From NCBI GenBank assembly GCA_018004935.1, contig JAGNBF010000009.1, positions 1 through 64,000 of the forward strand: a stretch of DNA of 64,000 bases, written 5' to 3'. Each line of letters begins with the position of its first letter. The first letter of the stretch is position 1. Origin of the DNA: Chloroflexota bacterium (GTDB lineage: Bacteria > Chloroflexota > Anaerolineae > Promineifilales > Promineifilaceae). A program made the translations under genes and the position numbers. Shown piece after piece: positions 17,242-25,137 of this stretch. The notes below the pieces were generated by a model. The model did not search any database. It was not told where the DNA came from and worked only from the letters and a program-made list of their open reading frames with translations.

Positions 17242-19148
17242 AAAACGTGATGCGTGGGGCGTGGGGTGTAGGTGTTCTGTTGCTTGTGGCCTGTGGGGGT
17301 ATGGGCAGTGGTTACTCAGCGGAGCAAATTACGGCCATCCAGCAGGGGACGCCGTATGCGGTGGTGCTGACGGCTCTGCCGGTGACACCAGGGGCGGCCG
17401 CGTATGTGGGTATCGGTGGTGTTGAGCCACCGGCGGTGCAGGCGGCATGGACAGTAGAAGCGGCCACGCGGGTGGCCGGTGAGGGAACGCGGCAGAGCGA
17501 GGCGGCGACACGGGGAGCGGCTGAGGCGACGTTGGTCAGTGTGCAGATAACCCAGGATGCGGCCGCGTTTGCCAACGAACTGGCCTCAGCCAATATTCAG
17601 CTTCAGGCGGAGCAGGAATTGACCGGTTTGCAGGTGACACTGGCGGCGCAAGCTATCTCGACCACGATTCAGGCAATGGAGTATCAGGCGAAGATTGACG
17701 CGGCTGATGTTGCCAGTGCGGAACAGCAGTTGTATTGGTTTTCCCAGGTGCAAGAAGCTGAAGCGCAAAAGGCGTTGTCGCAGGCGGAGTTTTATGAGAC
17801 GGCCCGTTATGTGCTGATGGTGGTGGCGATTGCGCTGGGGAGTGCTGTGGCGTTGTGGTGGTTCTGGTTGCGGCCGCGGAATGAAGTACGCGTGGTGACG
17901 GTCAATGGGCGGGATATGGCCATGGTCAAGACGCCCAACGGCTACGCCCCGATCATTACCTCGATGCAGGCGCGATTACCACAACCTAACGATGAGCAGG
18001 ACGAACCTCAACCCCCCTCAGCGGTTCCCCCTACCCTGCCGTCCCTGGTGGAACTGCCCGACAACATAAAGCGCGATGTATTACAAATCGGCGTATTTGA
18101 GAACGGTGCGCCCATGCACTTTGGCCCTGGCTTCCGGGGCATTCTGGTGACAGGCGAACCGGGATCAGGCAAAAGCACCTTCCTGCGTCAGCTTGTGGCC
18201 CAGGCTTTGCAACACGGGTGGGTGATTTATCTGGCCGACGGCGAACAGATCACCTTCCAGCCCCATCTGTGGGGCGAGGTGGCCAAGAGCCAGGCGGAAG
18301 TGGTAGCCTGGTTGAAGTGGCTTAAGGGGGATGTGGTAGACAAACGGCACGAGTTGTATCGCCGGGTGTCGGCCTTGATTGAGGACACACTGCCACCGGC
18401 GCAACAGTTCCTCGTTGAAGATTTGACCGGCTACAACCGGGCGGCGCAGATGTTTGATTTACCCATCATGCGGCCGCTGTTAATCGGCTGGGATGAGGCC
18501 AACAAAACGCTGGGGGATAAGCACGTGCAGATACAGTTCGACGACCTGGCACAGTCGGCCCGGAAGGTGGGCGGTGAGTTAATCGTCTCCGGTCACGACT
18601 GGCGGGCCACACAGATTCCTAAAGGGTCATCCAGCTACCTGCCTGGGCGCGTTGCCTTCCGCTCGGAAAAGACCAGCAGTGAGGTAGTGTTGCGGGGCGA
18701 CTCGTCCGCCATGCACATCCCGTTTGATCGCAAGGGGTTGGCATATGTGCAGATGCACCAGTGGCGAGGGTTCATGCAGGGGTACTTTCTGCCTGATGCG
18801 CGATTGATTCAGATGGTGCGGGAGATGCGGCCGCGGCAGGAGTTGCCTGAATCGGCCGCGTGGAAGGGGTACACCGTAACGCACGAGCGCCCTACATCCA
18901 TCCCTGCCGAGGTAGACCTGAACAGCCTCATCACCGAGAGTCAGGCTGAGACGGATGCGGCACGCCTACTTGATTCTGTGCAAAGCAACGGTAGTTTGCG
19001 GTCGCGGCGGCAGGTGGCATTGCGGCTGGCAGGTAACGATAACGCAGATGGTTATGCCCGGGGGGATGCCGCACTAAAAATACTGTCGCAACAGGGGCAC
19101 CAATGGGCCGGTAATTTACTGGAGACGGATGCACGATATGCGGCGTAG
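17238..19148 (+). CDS. Membrane-anchored FtsK/HerA-like ATPase with lipobox N-terminus
   Basis: A 636-residue protein starting at GTG 17238. The N-terminus looks like a lipoprotein signal (GVLLLVAC19GG). About 170 Ala/Gln-rich, largely helical residues follow, which would lie outside the membrane, then a membrane helix at ~190-212. The cytoplasmic part has a Walker A motif GEPGSGKST (~306-314), a Walker B-like PLLIGWDEAN (~412-421) and an FtsK-like late motif (LRGDSSAMHIP). This plan fits a DNA-pumping motor of the FtsK/TraD class. In a plasmid-like phage it could move DNA in segregation, conjugative mobilisation or cell entry. The lipobox plus helical outer domain is unusual for this family. 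Confidence 0.7.
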   Translation: MKNVMRGAWGVGVLLLVACGGMGSGYSAEQITAIQQGTPYAVVLTALPVTPGAAAYVGIGGVEPPAVQAAWTVEAATRVAGEGTRQSEAATRGAAEATLVSVQITQDAAAFANELASANIQLQAEQELTGLQVTLAAQAISTTIQAMEYQAKIDAADVASAEQQLYWFSQVQEAEAQKALSQAEFYETARYVLMVVAIALGSAVALWWFWLRPRNEVRVVTVNGRDMAMVKTPNGYAPIITSMQARLPQPNDEQDEPQPPSAVPPTLPSLVELPDNIKRDVLQIGVFENGAPMHFGPGFRGILVTGEPGSGKSTFLRQLVAQALQHGWVIYLADGEQITFQPHLWGEVAKSQAEVVAWLKWLKGDVVDKRHELYRRVSALIEDTLPPAQQFLVEDLTGYNRAAQMFDLPIMRPLLIGWDEANKTLGDKHVQIQFDDLAQSARKVGGELIVSGHDWRATQIPKGSSSYLPGRVAFRSEKTSSEVVLRGDSSAMHIPFDRKGLAYVQMHQWRGFMQGYFLPDARLIQMVREMRPRQELPESAAWKGYTVTHERPTSIPAEVDLNSLITESQAETDAARLLDSVQSNGSLRSRRQVALRLAGNDNADGYARGDAALKILSQQGHQWAGNLLETDARYAA

Positions 19149-19168
19149 TGCGGCCGCGAGTACTGTGA

Positions 19169-19200
19169 TTACAAACAATTATTTAAGTATTATAATATAT
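19169..19200 (+). promoter_or_regulatory. Promoter and operator of the CRISPR-Cas operon
   Basis: TTACAA (19169-19174), a 16-base spacer and TATAAT (19191-19196) form a good promoter. The -10 box lies inside AAGTATTATAATATAT, a copy of the AT-rich operator seen at many promoters in the window, so the operon is probably under the same phage regulator. Confidence 0.6.
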
Positions 19201-19235
19201 CTAACGTGATGACATCACACAAATAGGAGAAGAAT

Positions 19236-20525
19236 ATGCAACTGACAACCAGCACCATAACAGCAGTAATATCCACCTTGACCGAATTGGTCAACAATGC
19301 CTCGTTGAATGTCTCGCGTAATCGCTACGACTTTTATGCCGACCGTCTGCGTGTGGCAACTACAGAAAAAGACTTGCTCTCCGCAGTCAATCGGTACTCC
19401 GAATTGCTCGGTTGCCCGGTGTTGACCGAACACGCAACGGCCAATATCCTGCGGGCATCCAGCGCGGCCGACGCTAAGTCCGTCTATCAGTGGTTGCGCG
19501 AACAGCCGAAGATAGCCATTGCCATGACGAAAATAGGATATGCCCACCGGGATGACATCATTGCCGCACTTGTCGAAGCTTACGAAACACAAGAAATCAA
19601 GGTGGGCTTTCAAAAGCCACGCCGCTCGTTTGACATCAATATCTCGGCCACGGTTACTCAAGCCCTCGCTCATGGCGACGATGCGAAAGCGGGAAACGCT
19701 CAATTGTTCCGGCGTTGCGATGTGCGTGGCGGGTTGCGCCTGCCGTTTTACAGCGGGAATGCCATCGGTGGAGCCATGCGCGATCTTCTGGCGGATCACT
19801 TTCTGTCATCGCTGGGAATAAAGCTAGATCGCGCCGAACCTGCGCTCAACATTTGGGCCTTCCACTTGCTCTACTCAGGTGGCATCATGGCAGATGGAGC
19901 AATCCCCAAAGAGTTTGAGCGGGTTCTTACCGGCGCGGCCAGTGGCACAATGCGGAGTGATGGTGTCCGGCAACTTCGCAACACGTTACCATTTTTCTCG
20001 ATGCTGGGGGGAATTGGTAAATCTCCGATGGAAGGCTATGTCTATATCAACGACTTGCGGCCGCAGTGCCTTGAGTGGGGCACGGGGGATGAGTCGGTCA
20101 ACGATATGATGTCCTGGCGGTTTATAGCCCGTCGTGACGACTTTGAAGGACGTACCAGTAAGGCACAAAAGGAGTTGGGGGACGCTGGAGCGGAAACAGC
20201 CAACACGTCTATGTTGGCGAATACCGAGTGCCTGGCGGAGGGTGTGGTGCTAGAAGGCGGCATTGATGTCTCTCGCCACGTAACCGACATTGAGATGTCG
20301 GCCCTTGCACGTGGTCTGATACTCTTGCAAGAGCACGGTTATCTTGGGGGTAAAAAGCATCGGGGCTATGGGCGCGTCAACATTGAGTATCGCACCGATC
20401 TGGTTCTTGAGCCGACCCTATATGATGAGTATCTGCAAGAACACAAGGCTGAAATCCTCGCTTACCTACAGTCCATTGGTGCGTTTCCGCAGGCCGGACA
20501 GGTTGAGCAGATGGGGTTACTTTAA
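19236..20525 (+). CDS. csf2: Type IV CRISPR Cas7 (Csf2-like) with extra N-terminal helical domain
   Basis: Start after AGGAGAAGAAT. Residues ~131-429 read as a Cas7/RAMP backbone subunit: AQLFRRCDVRGGLRLPFYSGN, AIGGAMRDLLADHFLSSLG and LYSGG are the typical Csf2 signature, and LGGKKHRGYGRV (370-381) is the glycine-rich RAMP loop. Cas7 subunits coat the guide RNA in the effector filament. Residues 1-125 are almost all helical with no RAMP features; normal Csf2 lacks most of this. It may be a fused small subunit (Cas11), which is otherwise missing from the operon. It starts an operon whose genes all overlap. Identity as Csf2 is a family reading; the fusion is inference. Confidence 0.82.
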   Translation: MQLTTSTITAVISTLTELVNNASLNVSRNRYDFYADRLRVATTEKDLLSAVNRYSELLGCPVLTEHATANILRASSAADAKSVYQWLREQPKIAIAMTKIGYAHRDDIIAALVEAYETQEIKVGFQKPRRSFDINISATVTQALAHGDDAKAGNAQLFRRCDVRGGLRLPFYSGNAIGGAMRDLLADHFLSSLGIKLDRAEPALNIWAFHLLYSGGIMADGAIPKEFERVLTGAASGTMRSDGVRQLRNTLPFFSMLGGIGKSPMEGYVYINDLRPQCLEWGTGDESVNDMMSWRFIARRDDFEGRTSKAQKELGDAGAETANTSMLANTECLAEGVVLEGGIDVSRHVTDIEMSALARGLILLQEHGYLGGKKHRGYGRVNIEYRTDLVLEPTLYDEYLQEHKAEILAYLQSIGAFPQAGQVEQMGLL

Positions 20526-21253
20526 TGCACGCCACTGATTTGATTACCGCGTGTTTGACCGACGCCCAAAAGGAGCCGCTTCCCGAAGCGGCTCGATCTG
20601 GTATCTGTTGTGTGACCGGTGTGACGACCGAAACCATCGCCCGTAAGCAGTTATTCGGGTCAAGTTTTTGCGATCTAAATCTACTGGCCTGCCCTGAATC
20701 TCCCCTCGTGGGCGTGGGTGTTTGGTACGCATTCCAGTTTGGCGCGTATGGCATAGACGCTGAATCAGGCCAGGCCAAAAAGCGCAAAAAGAAACCGGAG
20801 GTAATGTCTTGCTGGTGGACAGATGGGCAGACATTCCACGAGATGGGTAAGGCGCAGATCCGCGAACTGGTCTTACGGGGTACAACCGCAAAACATTGGG
20901 CCGGATGGGTGACAACAACCTACAAGAAACACGGGGCCTTGCGCTCCCCCGTCAACGGTACACCCTTTGGCAGTTGGGGCTTTGATGATTTACTGGTACG
21001 GGCCAACGATGTAACCGCCGTGCTGGAAATGTGGCGTAAGCTACGCCAGGCCCAGAACAATGGCATCGGGCGTACAGGGATTGAAACATTGGATATTCCC
21101 ATCCCGATTATGATCAAGGTTGGGATGGGGTTTTGTAACGACTTTCTGGCCTGGGCGCGGCCGCGTTACCAATCACCGCTCTATCAGTTTCTGGTGTACC
21201 TGCTTCCCAGCCAGGAAGAGTTGCGCGAAGGATACAGCGATGGGGATATTTGA
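20525..21253 (+). CDS. csf1: Type IV CRISPR large-subunit-like protein Csf1 (Cas8-like)
   Basis: Start overlaps the csf2 stop (TAATG). The 242-residue size fits Csf1, the short type IV replacement of Cas8. Cys28, Cys29, Cys49 and Cys56 could form the N-terminal zinc site, though the first pair is CC rather than CxxC. The later features CWWTDG, VTTTYKKHGALRSPVN, GIGRTGIETLDIP and PLYQFLVYLLPSQEEL are the sort of landmarks I associate with Csf1. In the effector it would hold the 5' end of the guide and start target contact. Best support is its place between csf2 and csf3. Confidence 0.75.
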   Translation: MHATDLITACLTDAQKEPLPEAARSGICCVTGVTTETIARKQLFGSSFCDLNLLACPESPLVGVGVWYAFQFGAYGIDAESGQAKKRKKKPEVMSCWWTDGQTFHEMGKAQIRELVLRGTTAKHWAGWVTTTYKKHGALRSPVNGTPFGSWGFDDLLVRANDVTAVLEMWRKLRQAQNNGIGRTGIETLDIPIPIMIKVGMGFCNDFLAWARPRYQSPLYQFLVYLLPSQEELREGYSDGDI

Positions 21254-21941
21254 AAACCAACTGCGCGAAGGAAAAATGCTGGCCTTGTTGCCTATGCATA
21301 AGCGCAAGGTAGAACAGGCAAAAGCCGATATTGCCAGAATGCTGGAGTCGTGCCAATCACCTTATGTCTCTCTCAGTTGGGGCAAACAATCTATCTGCCT
21401 CATGCACATGGTTTATAGCCTCGCCCCCGATGTGCCTGGACTGTTCTTCCGTGAACCCGAAACGCATCTGATAGCTGATTTCGATAGCGTCATCAAACAA
21501 TTCTGCGCCAGGTGGAACATCCAATACTTTGATGTCATGCTTAACAAGCCAAGCCATCAAGCAGCCGCAGACGAACAGGAACAGGCACACGGGTGGGATG
21601 GTGTTTTTATGGGGTTTGCGCGACACGAAAGCAAGGTACGAAAGTTTACGCTATCGAAGGCTGATAAACACAATATCTTTACCTACAAGAACGGGTTTCG
21701 CCGCTCCTGCCCCTTGCGCCTTTGGTCAGATATGGACATTGCCGCCTATGTCGCGCCCAGAGACATCCCGATGTTATCTCTTTACCGAAAGTTTGGTTTT
21801 AGTATTCGCACATCCGCAGGCATCGAGATGGGGACAGCCGAAAAGCCGGATCATAGCGAGATTGGTTTTGATAATATGACTGGGGAACAGAAGGACAAAA
21901 TCCTTGAATCGCAACGAAGGAGAAAGCATGAGCAAGCATAA
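21240..21941 (+). CDS. cysH: CysH-like PAPS reductase-fold protein of type IV-B loci
   Basis: ATG 21240 is preceded by GAAGGA and overlaps csf1 by 14 bases. The 233-residue protein has a PP-loop-like SWGKQS (46-51, canonical SGGKDS), RHESKVRKF and a C-terminal CPLRLWSDMDIAAYV, the layout of adenylyl/phosphoadenylyl sulphate reductases. The C-terminal catalytic CGLH-type motif of true reductases is not present; instead it ends GIEMGTAEKPDHSEIGF. A cysH-like gene is the hallmark of type IV-B CRISPR loci, where its function is unknown. Its place between csf1 and csf3 makes a role in sulphur assimilation unlikely. Confidence 0.8.
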   Translation: MGIFENQLREGKMLALLPMHKRKVEQAKADIARMLESCQSPYVSLSWGKQSICLMHMVYSLAPDVPGLFFREPETHLIADFDSVIKQFCARWNIQYFDVMLNKPSHQAAADEQEQAHGWDGVFMGFARHESKVRKFTLSKADKHNIFTYKNGFRRSCPLRLWSDMDIAAYVAPRDIPMLSLYRKFGFSIRTSAGIEMGTAEKPDHSEIGFDNMTGEQKDKILESQRRRKHEQA

Positions 21942-22611
21942 AATCCAACCGCTGAAAATCACGTTTGAAATGGATACGGCTGGGATTATCTATGATCCGC
22001 TCGCCCCGCCCATGTTGGATAGCCTGATTGATTGGTCCTTGTCGCCGATGGTACGCACCAAAGGCGATCCCGCTCCAGGCAGAGGCGACTTGGTAGATGA
22101 AATCCGTTTGCCGTTAGGGACATGGCATGTTGGTTCTCATTGGGGTTGGTGTGCCTCGGCCCTCATCCCCGCTGAAGAGGGAACCCCACAGGAAACCATT
22201 CAGCACTTTCGCAAGAAGTTCCGGGCCAACCGGATCAGTCTCACGAATGGTGTGCCCAACCTCCAAAGCGGGGCGACCCGCGAATACAATTTACCATTTA
22301 CCGTCCAATTGGTTGACAAGTTAGTCGCCTATTGCCTCGGTGACAGACATACGATTGACAGCCTGTTGAGGCGCAATGTGCATTATCTTGGCCAGAAGAA
22401 GCACCGTGGCCGCGGCCGCGTGGAGAGCATCGCCGTTGAGGTCGTCGAGAGTGATTACTCCCTGGTGTGCGACGGAAAGGCCATGCGCTGGTTGCCTGTG
22501 GCAGAAGGGTTGCGTGAGGTGCGTTTGCGGCCGCCCTACTGGAATAACAATGATCGCGTACCGTGTTGCGAGGTGGGTGATGCTTACGCAGGAGAGATAC
22601 ATCAGCCATGA
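21928..22611 (+). CDS. csf3: Type IV CRISPR Cas5-like subunit Csf3
   Basis: Start at ATG 21928 after GAAGGAGAAAGC; the frame overlaps cysH by 14 bases. The 227-residue protein starts with a RAMP-type strand (IQPLKITFEMDTAG) and carries the glycine-rich loop LGQKKHRGRGRV (154-165), nearly the same as that in Csf2. Its size and second-half features (REVRLRPPYWNN) fit Csf3, the Cas5 homologue that caps the 5' handle of the guide. Its presence with Csf1, Csf2 and CysH defines the type IV-B-like set. Confidence 0.8.
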   Translation: MSKHKIQPLKITFEMDTAGIIYDPLAPPMLDSLIDWSLSPMVRTKGDPAPGRGDLVDEIRLPLGTWHVGSHWGWCASALIPAEEGTPQETIQHFRKKFRANRISLTNGVPNLQSGATREYNLPFTVQLVDKLVAYCLGDRHTIDSLLRRNVHYLGQKKHRGRGRVESIAVEVVESDYSLVCDGKAMRWLPVAEGLREVRLRPPYWNNNDRVPCCEVGDAYAGEIHQP

Positions 22612-22907
22612 TATATCAGCGGACGCTAAGACCACGCACCAGTTTGCACGAGGGGAAGATGGTGCGTGCTTGTGCCGTAAAATACCCCGGCAAACATCCA
22701 GCCGATGTTGTCCAGTCTTTGCGCCTGGGGGATGGGTTGACACTCAAGCAGGTAGCTAACCATCTGGGTGTATCGGAAACGACAGTAAGTCGGTGGCAAG
22801 GGCCAGACGTGCGGTACACGACACTGATAACTGATACATTCCGAGAGTCTTCCAGGCGCAATATTGGCCGGGTCAATGAGGCCCGGCGTAGCCAACACAG
22901 CTATTAA
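22608..22907 (+). CDS. Helix-turn-helix protein ending the CRISPR operon
   Basis: ATG 22608 overlaps the csf3 stop (ATGA). The 99-residue basic protein has a clear helix-turn-helix at residues ~45-65 (LTLKQVANHLGVSETTVSRWQG). It could regulate this operon or other phage promoters. An in-frame ATG at 22659 would give a shorter form that keeps the HTH. A strong terminator follows after 17 bases. Confidence 0.65.
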   Translation: MIYQRTLRPRTSLHEGKMVRACAVKYPGKHPADVVQSLRLGDGLTLKQVANHLGVSETTVSRWQGPDVRYTTLITDTFRESSRRNIGRVNEARRSQHSY

Positions 22908-22924
22908 GCGGTATCACCCACAAC

Positions 22925-22955
22925 AAAAAAGCCCGGCTCATTACCGGGCTTTTTT
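22925..22955. terminator. Strong bidirectional terminator after CRISPR operon
   Basis: AAAAAAGCCCGG and CCGGGCTTTTTT form a perfect stem of 12 bp around a 7-base loop, with a T tract in both directions. It isolates the operon from the next transcript. Confidence 0.92.
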
Positions 22956-22991
22956 GCTGCTAGGGAAACATATACATCCTTGTCTATATAA

Positions 22992-23020
22992 TTGACAAAT
23001 AGTTCCGCACGCGGTATTAT
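22992..23020 (+). promoter_or_regulatory. Consensus-like sigma-70 promoter
   Basis: TTGACA (22992-22997), a 17-base spacer and TATTAT (23015-23020) lie 33 bases before ATG 23053. No copy of the phage AT-rich operator is present, so this gene may be expressed constantly in the lysogen. Confidence 0.75.
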
Positions 23021-23052
23021 TACATCGCACTAATCAATACGGAGATGATAAA

Positions 23053-23544
23053 ATGAAAACTAATAAACACACAGTAACGCGCACGACCAGCAACGGAAAA
23101 AAAATTGAAGTAACGATTGAACGTGGAACATGGACGGAAGAAGTGCATCTTGACGGATCTCCCACCGGCACCTACGAGACATACACTATTGACCGTACAT
23201 CCATCAAAATGATGGACACTACCGGCAAAATCCTTGCCAGTGACAGTAGCGTCAAACCTATGTCATACGGCAAAATCCATTACGCAAAGGATTACGCAAA
23301 GGCAGTTAGTTTAGGGTGTGTTGGGATGGTTGGTAATGCCTACATCAAGCAAGCCACGATGGATTTGATTTCATCAGCCATTGCCGAAGCCGAAGCAGGC
23401 GCACCAAAAACCCAAGAGCAGATCGATATTGAAGTCGCCAAAGCCGCCGCACAGAAAGCGTATGATGGCTGGTACAACTCCCCCGAAGAAGGCGCACGCC
23501 GCAAATTTGCCCGTGAAATGGGGCGCACGAATAGCGATTATTGA
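23053..23544 (+). CDS. Hypothetical protein
   Basis: A 163-residue protein behind a near-consensus promoter and GGAGATG. The N-terminal half is beta-rich with many Thr (TVTRTTSNGKKIEVTIERG), the C-terminal half helical and Ala/Glu-rich. No GCGGCCGC palindrome lies in this or the next two genes (none between 22533 and 24640), one of the longest gaps in the window, hinting at a different origin. I do not recognise the family. Confidence 0.6.
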   Translation: MKTNKHTVTRTTSNGKKIEVTIERGTWTEEVHLDGSPTGTYETYTIDRTSIKMMDTTGKILASDSSVKPMSYGKIHYAKDYAKAVSLGCVGMVGNAYIKQATMDLISSAIAEAEAGAPKTQEQIDIEVAKAAAQKAYDGWYNSPEEGARRKFAREMGRTNSDY

Positions 23545-23569
23545 TACGCCCCAATCCAAACTCTTATTA

Positions 23570-23591
23570 ATGGGGAGCAATTGCTCCCCAT
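23570..23591. repeat. Perfect palindrome between two small genes
   Basis: ATGGGGAGCAA and TTGCTCCCCAT make a perfect 22-base palindrome with no spacer, immediately before the ribosome site of the next gene. It could be a dimer operator or an RNA stem that controls the second gene. Confidence 0.6.
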
Positions 23592-23612
23592 AATCAACAA
23601 AAGGAGAATCTA

Positions 23613-23825
23613 ATGAGCAAGAAAAAAAATCACTACTACGGATGGGCACAGAACGATCAGGGCGCAAGTCTGGACATTACGCACGATACCAGCATTCGTG
23701 CCGTCGAAAACGAGGCCCGGCGCACGTTGGGATCGGGCTGGATGGTACATGTTACGAGAGTTGATGGCGACGGTCATCAGGGCTATATGGGCGAGACCGA
23801 AGTTAGGAAATTCAGGATTCGCTAG
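23613..23825 (+). CDS. Small hypothetical protein
   Basis: A 70-residue protein with ribosome site AAAAGGAGAATCTA. It has a helix (SIRAVENEARRTLGSGW) followed by beta strands (MVHVTRVDGDGHQGYMGETEVRKFRI). No family recognised. It is probably on the same transcript as the gene before. Confidence 0.55.
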   Translation: MSKKKNHYYGWAQNDQGASLDITHDTSIRAVENEARRTLGSGWMVHVTRVDGDGHQGYMGETEVRKFRIR

Positions 23826-23872
23826 AGTGACCCCTTCGCCAGATGGGTGGTTAAATCTGGCAGGAGAACTAA

Positions 23873-24550
23873 ATGCTTCGCCCCCAACAATTACCAGAAT
23901 ATCGCTGGCCATCACTAAAGGTAGCCGTGCGTCAATATGTAGTGCGAGATGATCGTGGCCGCTACGGTATCGGCTACGTAGATCATCGGCGTGAGATTAT
24001 CTGGGCCTACCCCATCGGGGTCCAGACCCAGATAAAGGCCCCGGATAATCTTGCGTTGCCAGACAACGCAACCATCCTCACATCGTCATCCTGGATGCTT
24101 CAGGCCGACGGCAAGTATAGGGGATACTGGTACGATGATGACGTGCCAGTGGGGAGAGTATCCGAAGAGTATTTCCGCTATCTTGAGATTGTTGATGATC
24201 TTGGTTGGAGAATGCCAGATTCAGTTGCCGATCAAGCCCTGGAGGGGAGCGACCAGATGGGCCACTGGAACTACGGAGCAACGTTAGGGCGAGTTGGCGG
24301 AGAGCCGCCCGTAAAAGGGCAGCACGGTAACGAGATGTCCATAGATCAGGCAGTTGATTATGCCAAAGAGGTGGGGGAAAAGGTGACTGACCGGGGATTG
24401 CGACTGGCCTGCAAGAATGGGTACATTCCCGGAAGTCGAAAGGTTGGCCGGGATTGGCTCATCACCTACGAAGGGATGAATTACTATCTGGATAATCGCC
24501 CGAAGCCAGGGCCACGGACGAAAGCGGCAGTCTCGGCAGCGAAGCAATGA
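23873..24550 (+). CDS. Protein with C-terminal excisionase-like HTH domain
   Basis: A 225-residue protein. Residues ~1-110 form an unrecognised beta-rich domain. Residues ~150-210 look like an HTH_17/excisionase-type domain: MSIDQAVDYAKEVGEKVTDRGLRLACKNGYIPGSRKVGRDWLITYEGMNYYL carries the usual GxIPGxRKxGRxW core. It may bind DNA as a regulator. The stop overlaps the next start (ATGA). Confidence 0.6.
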   Translation: MLRPQQLPEYRWPSLKVAVRQYVVRDDRGRYGIGYVDHRREIIWAYPIGVQTQIKAPDNLALPDNATILTSSSWMLQADGKYRGYWYDDDVPVGRVSEEYFRYLEIVDDLGWRMPDSVADQALEGSDQMGHWNYGATLGRVGGEPPVKGQHGNEMSIDQAVDYAKEVGEKVTDRGLRLACKNGYIPGSRKVGRDWLITYEGMNYYLDNRPKPGPRTKAAVSAAKQ

Positions 24551-25137
24551 AGCAACAACCGTTAGGAGTCTGCGATAACTGCCTGAGTGAGATACTCCCG
24601 GATGAGTGGTACACCAGCAAGGGGAAGCCTCGGCGTTATTGCGGCCGCGATTGCCGTAACACGGGCAACAGCCGCGCCGGTTCCCCTATCCGCTCGGCGA
24701 AGGCCCGGCAACGGGTGGGCCGTGGTGAGTGGCAAAACCCGGCCAAGTTGAATCCCCCTACCCCCACCGAGCAATCCCACCGCGCCCGCCTCGGCCGAAA
24801 GCGTGAGGTGAAGGCGGGAACCTGGCGTAACCCGGCATTGACTGATGAGGCGAAGGAGAAATTATCGCGGCCGCGGAAACATGGCCCGGCTCTTCATGCG
24901 GTGCTGGAGAAGCTACAGCAGGGTCAACGTCTGGCCGATTTGACACCAGAAGAACAGGAACTCCACCGGGCCTATCGGCGGGAGTTACGCCAGACCAGAC
25001 GTGAAGAGGTGAACACTTGGCACAGAAACCAGTACCGGCAACAACAGGCTAATATGAGCGATGAGGAACGCGAGGCTCAGCGTGCCAAGTGGCGGGAGCA
25101 GAACCGACGAAGAACCAAGCCGAAGAGCGTAAAATAG
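24547..25137 (+). CDS. Zinc-ribbon, Arg-rich protein
   Basis: A 196-residue very basic protein. The N-terminus has a zinc-binding pattern CDNCLSEILPDEW...RRYCGRDCRNT (CxxC...CxxxC). The rest is Arg/Gln-rich and helical with coiled-coil character (EEQELHRAYRRELRQTRREEVN). It overlaps the previous gene and probably binds nucleic acid. Function unknown. Confidence 0.6.
   Translation: MKQQPLGVCDNCLSEILPDEWYTSKGKPRRYCGRDCRNTGNSRAGSPIRSAKARQRVGRGEWQNPAKLNPPTPTEQSHRARLGRKREVKAGTWRNPALTDEAKEKLSRPRKHGPALHAVLEKLQQGQRLADLTPEEQELHRAYRRELRQTRREEVNTWHRNQYRQQQANMSDEEREAQRAKWREQNRRRTKPKSVK

Noticed and set aside
17238-19148. Large ATPase considered as the type IV-A helicase DinG (Csf4)
   Set aside because: It has membrane helices and FtsK-like motifs, no DinG helicase motifs, and belongs to a separate operon with its own membrane partner.
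19149-23052. Search for a CRISPR array near the csf genes
   Set aside because: No regularly spaced direct repeats were found here or elsewhere in the window; the only repeats are operators and the three intergenic copies, which are not spaced like an array.
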